A stretch of DNA of 64,000 bases, from positions 310,001 through 374,000 of the forward strand of contig NZ_CP172404.1 of assembly GCF_048213115.1 (NCBI RefSeq). The letters run 5' to 3'. Positions 16,915-23,279 of this stretch are shown here, piece after piece. The stretch comes from Niveibacterium terrae (GTDB lineage Bacteria > Pseudomonadota > Gammaproteobacteria > Burkholderiales > Rhodocyclaceae). The position numbers and the translations under genes are program-made. The stretch's first letter is position 1; the number at the start of each line of letters is the position of its first letter. The notes under the pieces are model-generated. The model was not told the origin of the DNA, did no database searches, and saw only the letters and a program-made list of their open reading frames with translations.

Positions 16915-17034
16915 GCGCCGTCGACAGATCGGCTATCCGGTTACGATCTCACCGCCGGAGAGCCCGGTGCCAAGCCTTGTCGGGCGGCGGGAGTCACCCC
17001 CCGGCTGATCCGAACGAATCCTTTGCACTGTGAG

Positions 17035-17066
17035 CAGGGCGCCCAATCGGGCGCCCTGATTTTTTG
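17035..17066 (+). terminator. Rho-independent terminator
   Basis: CAGGGCGCCC (17035-17044) pairs with GGGCGCCCTG (17049-17058), loop AATC, followed by ATTTTTTG. It closes the XRE/DUF6941 operon. Between it and 17426 I see only the short repeats listed here and no gene. Confidence 0.88.
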
Positions 17067-17093
17067 TGCGCATCGAGGATCAAAAGCGATCTC

Positions 17094-17117
17094 ACGCAGA
17101 GTCGCAGAGCCGCAGAG
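17094..17117. repeat. three tandem CGCAGAG units
   Basis: CGCAGAG occurs at 17095, 17103 and 17111, a period of 8 bp. Short CGCAGAG-type tandems are scattered through many bacterial genomes; no function is evident. Confidence 0.6.
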
Positions 17118-17227
17118 AAGAGCCAAACCCCTTCTTGAGCGAGAGCGGCTTCGCCGTTGAGCTCGCCAGAGCTTCGGGCGGCGGGTGAGGCGTGACAGGC
17201 TTTGTGGTGAGGAGCAGAATGGCTGAG

Positions 17228-17267
17228 TGCAAGACCTGATTTTCAGGGCGAGATCTGACCCCGGGGT
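17228..17267. repeat. REP-like repeat, degenerate copy
   Basis: CAAGACCTGA (17230-17239) is followed by ATCTGACCCCGGGG ending at 17266. This is a divergent member of the GGGGTCAGGTCTTG family seen at 18618, 18669 and 22873, and includes the CCCCGGGG core (17259-17266). It marks the left edge of the low-GC TIR unit. Confidence 0.6.
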
Positions 17268-17425
17268 TTAGGATTTGATGACGGGTTGCAGCATGCAGTG
17301 AAGGAGAGCTGCAGGGTGCTGAAGTTCAAAGGGGCAGAGTTTGAGGGGGAGTGCAATACAAAATGCATCAGGAAGGTTCCACATTCCCGTAACTACCGAA
17401 TCACGTGCGACGAGGAGTAAGTGTT

Positions 17426-17713
17426 GTGTTCAAAATCACAGGTTTTGACGATCTGCAAAAGGATCTAAAAGATGCCCAACACGCACTAGGCGAATTAGAT
17501 GGTGAGTTGGGAACTGTTAACTTCAATCCTAATGACCCTGGAAGTATCGAGGCTGCTGTCCAATCTGTTTGTCGAATGATTGATGATCGCGTCGGAAACT
17601 ACGCGTCCAACCCAATGGTTGGACCTCTCATTGACCAGATGAAAGAGATTTATCGCGAAAATATTCTTCAAAAAGCTGCCGAGGCTAGACTTCAACCAGA
17701 TGAGGAAGATTAA
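17426..17713 (+). CDS. small protein partnered with a TIR effector
   Basis: 95 aa from a GTG at 17426, chosen because GAGGAG lies 8 bp upstream; an in-frame GTG at 17405 has no ribosome site. It starts MFKITGFDDLQKDLKDAQHA and contains NFNPNDPGSIEAAVQSVC and EIYRENILQKAAEARLQ. It is mostly helical, acidic and soluble. I recognise no known family. Its TAA shares its last base with the ATG of the TIR gene, so expression is coupled. Base composition is clearly lower in GC than the core genome, as for its partner. It may be an inhibitor, sensor or adaptor of the effector; that is inference. Confidence 0.75.
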   Translation: MFKITGFDDLQKDLKDAQHALGELDGELGTVNFNPNDPGSIEAAVQSVCRMIDDRVGNYASNPMVGPLIDQMKEIYRENILQKAAEARLQPDEED

Positions 17714-18606
17714 TGGCCATTGACGTTTTTGCAGAAATAAACAACGCCATTCTTGACTTGCAAGCATCTCAGCTTCAAACCTATGAGCGACCACTAAAAA
17801 AGCTAATCAAGCTGCTTAGGTGTCCAGATCTGGAGCCTTATAACGCTAAGCTTACTGAAGGGTTGAATCTTGAGTTGTTTATACAAGAAAGCGAGAAAAC
17901 AGGCGGGAGCATGGTTGGAAGTTCCAAACTTGCTTGGCCAGACGATTCCGAAAAAGCAATTGGGATGACGTTGCTTCTGATCGAGAAGCTTGCTGCTGAC
18001 CCGAGCTATGCCATCAGCTTCTGCCATCACTTTTTTTACTCTGGAAGCAAGGTAATATCGGGCATTCATTCTTTGGCTGGTCAACTTATTATCCCGTTTG
18101 CTAGGGATTACAAGGCATATATTCAGTCAAAAGGAAGCGTTGAGCCAGTATTGAGTCGGTCGCTTTCGCGCAAGGTTTTCATCGTACATGGTCGTGACGA
18201 TGGGGCCAGAGAGACTGTTGCGCGATTCCTGGAACGCGTCGGATTGGAGGCTATTATTCTGCATGAGCAAGCCAATCAAGGAAGGACTGTTATCGAGAAG
18301 GTGATTGCTCACGGCGATGTTGGTTTTGCTGTTGTATTACTGACGCCTGATGATGAAGGCTGCATCAAAGGCGGAAGTCCTGGGCCAAGGCCAAGGCAAA
18401 ATGTTTTGCTTGAACTTGGGTATTTTATTGGTCGTCTTGGTAGAGATAAGGTTTGTGCTCTCAAGCGTGGTGATTTAGAGATCCCTAGTGACTTCGCCGG
18501 CGTCGTCTGGGAGGCCATGGATAGTGGTGGTGCATGGAAGCAGGCGCTAGCTCGTGAACTCGTAGCTGCAGGTCATAGCATCGACTGGAATGTCGTTATG
18601 CGATAG
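17713..18606 (+). CDS. TIR-like (PF10137-type) nucleotide-binding effector
   Basis: 297 aa. The C-terminal half (about 153-270) is a TIR-like domain of the CAP12/Pycsar-effector type: KVFIVHGRDDGARETVARFL, LHEQANQGRTVIEKV, VVLLTPDDEG, then RQNVLLELGYFIGRLG with Glu234 as candidate catalytic residue, and VCALKRGDLEIPSDFAGVVW. In characterised relatives such domains cleave NAD+ to stop phage growth. The N-terminal ~145 residues (LKKLIKLLRCPDLEPYNAKL, GGSMVGSSKLAWPDD) form a separate helical domain that I cannot name and that may sense the trigger. Translation is coupled to the 95-aa gene upstream. GC is low. Confidence 0.85.
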   Translation: MAIDVFAEINNAILDLQASQLQTYERPLKKLIKLLRCPDLEPYNAKLTEGLNLELFIQESEKTGGSMVGSSKLAWPDDSEKAIGMTLLLIEKLAADPSYAISFCHHFFYSGSKVISGIHSLAGQLIIPFARDYKAYIQSKGSVEPVLSRSLSRKVFIVHGRDDGARETVARFLERVGLEAIILHEQANQGRTVIEKVIAHGDVGFAVVLLTPDDEGCIKGGSPGPRPRQNVLLELGYFIGRLGRDKVCALKRGDLEIPSDFAGVVWEAMDSGGAWKQALARELVAAGHSIDWNVVMR

Positions 18607-18617
18607 GGGGAAAGCGT

Positions 18618-18708
18618 GGGGTCAGGTCTTGAATTACATGACCCCATTGGTTCCGAAATGATCGAATACAAGACCTGACCCCCGGGTTTCCATGACCCCC
18701 GGGTTTCC
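18618..18708. repeat. REPIN-like element with 14-bp inverted repeats
   Basis: GGGGTCAGGTCTTG (18618-18631) and its exact complement CAAGACCTGACCCC (18669-18682) face each other across 37 bp. TGACCCC at 18639-18645 can form a smaller inner hairpin with the left arm. A 16-bp direct repeat, TGACCCCCGGGTTTCC, follows at 18676-18691 and 18693-18708. The structure (two inverted palindromic ends) is that of REPINs mobilised by RAYT transposases. Confidence 0.7.
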
Positions 18709-18739
18709 AAACCCCACCAACATCAACACAGAAATTCAA

Positions 18740-19798
18740 ATGAGAATAATAGACACCATCAGGCTTAAATACGACAATGAAAAAAGAAAACGTAACCGCA
18801 TAATCGCAACAGCCTCGCTTGCCATTGCGGTTTCGATTGTCTTTTTTTATTTTTTCGTCGACGCTCCGAACTTAAGCATACAGACAAACATCTCCAAGGA
18901 AGGATTTTTCGCAATATCAATAGGCCTCCTAGCGGTTTTGATGTCATTCATAGTAATGAATTACCTACAGGCAGGATCCACAAAAAATGAGCCACCCGGA
19001 TCGCCTTACTCAACACAAGAGTATGAATTAAAATACCTGCAAAGTGAATTCAGAAAATTTTACTCAAAAACAAACAGCAACATAGATTCGCTCACATCCA
19101 ACCTTGAAAAAATTTCGTCAGACCTCACTGAGATACAAAGAAACAATTCCGGGATAGATGAAACAAGCAGGGCAACAGTTGTGGACGTGCTCCTGAAAAA
19201 AATTCAAGAGAGCGCAGCAACAACACTAGTTCAGGGCATCCAAAGAGAGGTCGAAATCGCAATTACAGAAGCCAACCAGCATAGTGACATATATACGCAA
19301 TTTGAAAACGCAAGATTGCGACTCCTGCAAGAAATTTCTTCACTAGGAAGACGAGGAAATTTGAATTTAACCATCGGCGTTACCACAACAGTTGTTGGTC
19401 TATTTCTTCTGGGATACTTTGTTCTATTGTCAGAAATCCAAGCCGATCAACCTATTTATTTTGTCGTTCACTTTTTGCCTAGACTGACACTTGTTATATT
19501 TATCGAGGTATTTGCATACTTCTTTCTCGGTCTATACAAAAGAAACCTACAAGAGATAAAGTATTTCCAAAATGAGACAACCAATATTGAAGCAAAATTC
19601 ATCGCAACAAAAGCGGCACTAAACGCCAGCGAACAGAAAACCATTAGTGACATTATCAACATACTCGGAAATACAGAGCGAAACCACGTTTTGGAAAGCG
19701 GTCAAACAACAGTCGAGATCGAGAAAGCCAGAATGGACCAAGAAGGACTTGGCGAATTAGCCAAACGCATATCGTCATTATTATCAAACAAGTCTTGA
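18740..19798 (+). CDS. low-GC membrane protein with coiled-coil, unknown function
   Basis: 352 aa from the ATG at 18740; the frame is open from 18692, but that part translates the REPIN-like repeat, so the later start is preferred although no Shine-Dalgarno is seen. Four membrane helices lie at about 21-40, 56-76, 209-230 and 243-265. The soluble segment between helices 2 and 3 (about 90-205) is charged and helical, probably coiled coil; a second helical tail follows helix 4. The topology suggests a membrane sensor or effector. It is the most A/T-rich gene of the window and looks recently acquired. No family recognised. Confidence 0.75.
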   Translation: MRIIDTIRLKYDNEKRKRNRIIATASLAIAVSIVFFYFFVDAPNLSIQTNISKEGFFAISIGLLAVLMSFIVMNYLQAGSTKNEPPGSPYSTQEYELKYLQSEFRKFYSKTNSNIDSLTSNLEKISSDLTEIQRNNSGIDETSRATVVDVLLKKIQESAATTLVQGIQREVEIAITEANQHSDIYTQFENARLRLLQEISSLGRRGNLNLTIGVTTTVVGLFLLGYFVLLSEIQADQPIYFVVHFLPRLTLVIFIEVFAYFFLGLYKRNLQEIKYFQNETTNIEAKFIATKAALNASEQKTISDIINILGNTERNHVLESGQTTVEIEKARMDQEGLGELAKRISSLLSNKS

Positions 19799-19810
19799 TT
19801 TGTTATAACT

Positions 19811-19830
19811 GGGACCCCCGGGGTCAGATG
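19811..19830. repeat. CCCCGGGG repeat copy between two accessory pieces
   Basis: GGGACCCCCGGGGTCAGATG contains the GACCCCGGGGTC-type core (CCCCGGGG at 19816-19823) directly between the membrane-protein gene and the IS110 remnant. Confidence 0.5.
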
Positions 19831-20042
19831 CCGTCTTGGAAATCAAGTTTTTGTGAGCAGAAATCTGCCCTGAATGGCACTCCGGTGCGCACGATGCCGT
19901 AGATCATGTGCACCAGCTTTCTCATCGTGGCACCGATCACCGCCTTGGGCGCATGGCCGGAAGCGAGCAGCCGTTCGCCAAAGGTTTTCAGGATGGGGTT
20001 GTAGCGTAAGGCCACCATGCCCGGCATGTAGAGCGCATAGAA
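19824..20042 (-). pseudogene. C-terminal remnant of an IS110-family transposase
   Basis: The minus-strand frame reads LYMPGMVALRYNPILKTFGE, LLASGHAPKAVIGATMRKL, VHMIYGIVRTGVPFRADF. This is the C-terminal Tnp_20 part of IS110-type transposases (typically ...RYNP.LK.FY.RL...K.A..A.MRKL..YG...PF). The N-terminal DEDD domain is missing. The fragment starts exactly next to a CCCCGGGG repeat at 20044-20051. Confidence 0.8.
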
Positions 20043-20051
20043 CCCCCGGGG

Positions 20052-20520
20052 CCACCCATTAGCCTTCCCCGTCAACCGGGTTGTAAAAAATCCTGCGCCG
20101 TAAGGCGCATGCCGTTTGCTGCTCTCCCGTGCGAACCGCTTACCGGTACTCTTGGTTCTCAATTGCTGGTTGCGCCCACGGCGTACCAGTCACCCATCAG
20201 GATCAAGGCTGGCGCGATGTTCTGCCCAGCCCCTGGCGGCTTTGCCGCCCCAGAAAACCCTCTGTTCCCCACCGCGTCCAATAACGGCGAATCGTGTTGA
20301 TTCGCACAGGTCTGTGGCTCACCTTGCGATGTCCAACCCTTGAATGGCTCGCGATGCGGGCACCGTGTTGCGACTTGCTCGGGCGGGGCCGTGGCGTGTG
20401 TTCAATCAAGTCTAGTGGTTTTGCCAACCCCATGTCTGACTCGCGCGCCGCGCCCCATTGATCGTTAGCCGAAAGCGCGCTTCACATCGAACGCCCCTCC
20501 CGTCGTGAGAACGTGATAGG
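20052..20520. repeat. 469-bp direct repeat, copy 1
   Basis: From CCACCCATTAGCC to GAGAACGTGATAG this stretch is matched by 22243-22711 in the same orientation, about 90 percent identical by eye. It ends with the last 17 codons of an IS110/IS1111-type transposase (minus strand, stop at 20465). It also contains two small hairpins, GCGCC-GTAA-GGCGC and GGCGGC-TTT-GCCGCC. It is probably the 3' non-coding end of one IS species. No convincing gene lies inside. Confidence 0.8.
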
Positions 20521-20569
20521 TGACGTGGTACAGCGCCCCCGAGAACTCAAGCCGGATCGGACGTGACAT
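20465..20569 (-). pseudogene. chimeric remnant: RAYT start fused in frame to IS110 tail
   Basis: From the minus-strand ATG at 20569 the frame encodes 34 residues: MSRPIRLEFSGALYHVT (RAYT N-terminus) then YHVLTTGGAFDVKRAFG and a stop (IS110-family C-terminus, compare YYVLKTGEAFDVKRAFG at 22657-22712). The joint lies near 20516-20519. It is a deletion or insertion scar, not a functional gene. The region from 20570 to 20710 shows only the RAYT leader repeat and no gene. Confidence 0.7.
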
Positions 20570-20710
20570 GCCCTGAGCGTAGGCTCAAAATGCTGTAAAG
20601 CAAGACCTCACAGGGTTCCTGCCAACAACCGGGACCACCTCTGAGGGAGGGCAGGCAAGAGTCTGCTTTCTACTCTACCCAATCCCCCGTTTTCGGTCGG
20701 CGGGTGCTGT

Positions 20711-20775
20711 GGAGTTATACAGCAGGGGCCGGAGTTGCTTGCCGCAAAATTGCTGTCTAAATAGTTAGTTAGCTT
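20711..20775 (+). other. attI-like integron recombination site (candidate)
   Basis: GAGTTATACAGCAGGGGCC (20713-20731) and a 3' end TAGTTAGTTAGC with GTTA cores at 20764 and 20768 resemble attI sites, for example the TTACGCAGCAGGGC...AAAGTTAGGC order of attI1. Unlike the two attC sites downstream it has no long hairpin, which is the expected difference. The first cassette gene starts 20 bp later. No integrase gene is present on either side, so the site would be an orphan. Confidence 0.4.
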
Positions 20776-20794
20776 TCAAAGGAGCCCCCTCACC

Positions 20795-21517
20795 TTGGAC
20801 TTATCTACTGTTTTGTCATCCACCGTTTTGGCTGGCATAGTCGCTGCTCTTGTTTCACTTCGCTGTAGCGAAAGGAAAATACATGTCGAGAACGTTACGC
20901 AGGAGCGTGCCAAGTGGCGCGGTGCAATGCGCGCACTTGCCGAAGAACTCATTAAGGCTGCGCGCGAAGCAAATGCCAAAAAAGTTGAAAGACAGTGCGC
21001 CTTGTTGGCGCTGAACGTAAATCCATTTGATTCTGAAGACAAAGGTCTTGTCGAAACTGCCAGGAAGTTGTCCGGGGCTGCTGACATCGACAGCCATGTC
21101 TTTGAATTCACCGACCGTATGGCGCTGTTACTCAAGCATGACTGGGAGCGTGCCAAGCGAGAGGCGCACCCTTGGTTCTTTCGGGGGAGTGAACCACGCC
21201 GAGTCCCCTATTGCGAATTCAAGGCAGCGGTAGGCGTACCAGTAGCCGTCGGAAAGCCAAAGTCTTCGAGGTGTCTCGTTGCATACTTTGGAATGCTGGC
21301 ATTATCAGCCGGCATCATGTTCTTTCTTGCTGTTGGTCTCACTGAGCCATTTCAGGAGCTTGTGAAGATCTTTAACGACCCAAAAGTAGAAAAGCCCGTG
21401 GGCGCGTGGGTTCAGTTCGTCTTTTTGTCGGTGCTCTGCGGCTCAATATGGTCCGCCGCTTACCTTTGGTTCAAGGGTAGCGAAAAGAAGTTTTTAGACA
21501 TCTGGTTTTCAAAGTGA
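20795..21517 (+). CDS. cassette-encoded membrane protein, unknown
   Basis: 240 aa from a TTG at 20795 with AAAGGAG 10 bp upstream. An N-terminal hydrophobic segment (about 8-22) is followed by a charged cytoplasmic helical region (VENVTQERAKWRGAMRALAE) and two membrane helices at about 160-183 and 207-227. The short, weakly initiated gene ending two bases before an attC is typical of integron cassettes. ERAKWRGAMRALAEEL recurs in unrelated membrane proteins of unknown function; I assign no role. GC is lower than in the core. Confidence 0.7.
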   Translation: MDLSTVLSSTVLAGIVAALVSLRCSERKIHVENVTQERAKWRGAMRALAEELIKAAREANAKKVERQCALLALNVNPFDSEDKGLVETARKLSGAADIDSHVFEFTDRMALLLKHDWERAKREAHPWFFRGSEPRRVPYCEFKAAVGVPVAVGKPKSSRCLVAYFGMLALSAGIMFFLAVGLTEPFQELVKIFNDPKVEKPVGAWVQFVFLSVLCGSIWSAAYLWFKGSEKKFLDIWFSK

Positions 21518-21518
21518 A

Positions 21519-21588
21519 ATCTAGCCCTACGGTCCACCGGGCGCTGCGCGATAAAGCCACGCAGCGCCAGTGACCTCCACGTTAGGAC
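21519..21588 (+). other. integron attC site 1
   Basis: TCTAGCCC at the left and ACGTTAGGAC at the right (core GTTAGGA at 21581-21587) bracket an imperfect palindrome. The inner stem GGCGCTGCG (21540-21548) pairs with CGCAGCGCC (21560-21568), and the outer GGTCCAC pairs with GTGACC with one unpaired base. The left core is degenerate (TAGCC instead of TAAC), so the site may be weak. Confidence 0.65.
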
Positions 21589-21597
21589 CTTTACGCA

Positions 21598-22152
21598 ATG
21601 AAAATCCAACTTTCTACTGCGCAGATTGATGCAGCACTGCCGAGAGTCGATGCTGGTCTGAAGCAGTATTTGTGGATTCAGTCCAAGGTGAACATCGAAC
21701 CGTTCTTAGAGGATGGTGAATTTCGTAGGCGCTACAACCATTTCTATCGTGTGCGTCGCGGGGCCGCTTGGCAAAACGAGTTCTACAGCCTAATGGCCCG
21801 TGCCAAGCGGGAACAACTTCAGTTCCACCTAGTTCTAGATCTGCTACGCGAAGCAACCGGTCGATATGAAGCTTCGTTCGCGAGCAAACTCATTGCAACG
21901 TTGCAGCCATCGAAGCCCGTCATAGACTCGGTGGTGCTAAGAAACCTTGGTTTGCGTTTGCCCCTGCCGACCGCTCCAGATCGCGTATCGAAGATCGTCA
22001 AGATTCATGCTGAGCTTGAACGCCTGTTTGCCGCGTATCTTCACACCAGCGACGGGGAGTACCTTGTTCAAGAATTCAACCGTATCTATCCCAATACGGG
22101 CACTACAGATGAAAAAATGCTCGATCTCGTGCTTTGGCAAACAAGGGCCTAA
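21598..22152 (+). CDS. cassette-encoded hypothetical protein
   Basis: 184 aa soluble, mainly helical protein (MKIQLSTAQIDAALPRVDAG, then FRRRYNHFYRVRRGAAWQNE, then FYSLMARAKREQLQFHLVLD). No known motif is recognised. The ATG lies 17 bp after the GTTAGG core of attC 1. The TAA stop is part of the GCCTAAC core of attC 2, the classical cassette arrangement. It has no promoter of its own that I can see; cassette genes normally rely on the integron promoter, which is not present here. Confidence 0.72.
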   Translation: MKIQLSTAQIDAALPRVDAGLKQYLWIQSKVNIEPFLEDGEFRRRYNHFYRVRRGAAWQNEFYSLMARAKREQLQFHLVLDLLREATGRYEASFASKLIATLQPSKPVIDSVVLRNLGLRLPLPTAPDRVSKIVKIHAELERLFAAYLHTSDGEYLVQEFNRIYPNTGTTDEKMLDLVLWQTRA

Positions 22153-22218
22153 CCCTTCCATCGAGAGGACGTCACAAGGGCTGGGCCCTTGCGCCACCTC
22201 TCATGTCAAACGTTTGGC
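22147..22218 (+). other. integron attC site 2
   Basis: 72 bp from GCCTAAC (22147-22153) to GTTTGGC (22212-22218), the canonical inverse core pair with one mismatch. Inside, GAGAGG...CACAAGGGC pairs with GCCCTTGCG...CCTCTC around the loop TGG, with the unpaired bases that define strand choice in attC sites. The stop codon of the upstream gene lies inside the left core. Confidence 0.8.
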
Positions 22219-22242
22219 GTCTTTCTAGTGAAAAGCGTGGGT

Positions 22243-22711
22243 CCACCCATTAGCCTTCCCTGTCAACCAGGTTGTAAAAAATCCTGCGCCGTAAGGCGCA
22301 TGCCGTTTGCTGCTCTCCCTTGCGAATCGCTCGCCGGTACTCTTGGTTCTCAATTGCTGGTTGCGCCCACGGCGCACCAGTCACCCATCAGGATCAAGGC
22401 CTGCGCGGTGTTTTGCGTGGCCCCTGGCGGCTTTGCCGCCCCAGAAAACCCTTCTGTTCCCCACCGTGTCCAATAGCGGCGAATCGTGTCGATCCGCACA
22501 GGTCTGTGGCTCACCTTGCAGTGTCCAACCCCTGAATGGCTCGCGATGCGGGCACCGTGCTGCGACTTGCTCGGGCGGGGCCGTGGCGCGTGTTCAATCA
22601 GGTCTAATGGTTTTTCCAACCCTCAGTCTGACTCGCGTGCCGCGCCCCATTGATCGTTAGCCGAAAGCGCGCTTTACATCGAACGCTTCTCCCGTCTTGA
22701 GAACGTAATAG
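22243..22711. repeat. 469-bp direct repeat, copy 2
   Basis: Second copy of 20052-20520, beginning 25 bp after attC 2. Here the transposase end continues into a longer open remnant (22657-22863). This shows that the repeat is the 3' flank of an IS110/IS1111-type element read on the minus strand. Confidence 0.8.
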
Positions 22712-22863
22712 CAGGCGCGCGCCAACTTGTGCGCTACAGCCTTGATCGCCACGACGGGCATCGTTTTGGCCGATTTCTTCTGATACCAACGCTTGATCTG
22801 CGCGTCGTAGCGCACCGCGAAATTCGCCGCTTCGACAAATGCCCAGGCGAGATACTTGTTGCC
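22657..22863 (-). pseudogene. C-terminal remnant of an IS110/IS1111-type transposase
   Basis: The minus-strand frame ending at the TAA (22657) reads GNKYLAWAFVEAANFAVRYD, AQIKRWYQKKSAKTMPVVAI and KAVAHKLARACYYVLKTGEA, then FDVKRAFG. This is the terminal ~68 residues of an IS110-family transposase. It is cut at its 5' side directly against a CCCCGGGG repeat copy (22869). Confidence 0.85.
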
Positions 22864-22868
22864 GAAAA

Positions 22869-22900
22869 CCCCGGGGTCAGGTCTTGCATTCGATCATTTT
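22869..22900. repeat. REP-like repeat copy
   Basis: CCCCGGGG (22869-22876) runs into GGGGTCAGGTCTTG (22873-22886) and CATTCGATCATTTT. The 28 bp from 22873 match the inverted copy at 18655-18682 at 26 positions by eye. Confidence 0.75.
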
Positions 22901-23014
22901 GATCTGACCGTCCCTCCTGGCGCGTTGGTTCCCGGACACCGGGCTTTTGCCCGGTTCGCGTGATGGCTTATCGATAGGCGCGGCGGTGCCCGCCCTGTGT
23001 GGCGGCCAGAGGTT

Positions 23015-23126
23015 TGGCGCGATTCGGTCGAGAGATGGCGCGATTGTGGCGCAGTTTGCTTGGGAAGTGGCGCGATTGTGGCGCGATTGCATCGGTGAGT
23101 TGGCGCGAATCGGAGCAATCGCGCCA
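23015..23126. repeat. helically phased TGGCGCGATT array
   Basis: TGGCGCGATT or a one- or two-base variant starts at 23015, 23036, 23047, 23068, 23079 and 23101, and its complement AATCGCGCCA ends the array at 23117-23126. Spacings are 21, 11, 21, 11 and 22 bp, close to multiples of one helical turn. It lies about 155 bp upstream of the small basic gene that precedes aminopeptidase P. No gene is convincing between 22901 and 23279. Confidence 0.75.
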
Positions 23127-23279
23127 AGGGCGACCTCCCTCAGCATCCCCGGGCGTTTCCCTCCTCCTGTCGCTTTGCCGCATCGTTCGGTCGTGGCAGT
23201 GCAAACGCAGGCTCCGCGCTGTGCGATGATCGACGCTCTGTATCCGGCGATTCCCGCCGGGCAAACTTGGAGTGTCACG

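Larger units (their letters stand above)
20764..22218 (+). mobile_element. two-cassette integron-type array without integrase
   Basis: Two promoterless-looking genes in the same orientation are each followed at once by an attC-type site: gene 20795-21517 with attC 21519-21588, and gene 21598-22152 with attC 22147-22218. Cassette borders would fall at the G/TT of the GTTRRRY cores near 20764, 21581 and 22212. IS110-family remnants flank the array on both sides. Confidence 0.6.

Noticed and set aside
18692..18739. ATG 18692 as start of the low-GC membrane protein
   Set aside because: The first 16 codons would be translated from the CCCCCGGG repeat; the native-looking sequence begins at the ATG at 18740.
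20203..20433. Minus-strand ORF with RINTIRRYWTRWGTEGF, present in both 469-bp repeats
   Set aside because: The two copies keep the frame only in part; a frameshift occurs after EGF. Conservation is explained by the DNA repeat. No start site or known domain was found.
23015..23126. TGGCGCGATT array as a replication origin
   Set aside because: No DnaA boxes, A/T-rich unwinding stretch or replication gene lies nearby. It is kept as an unexplained repeat or operator.
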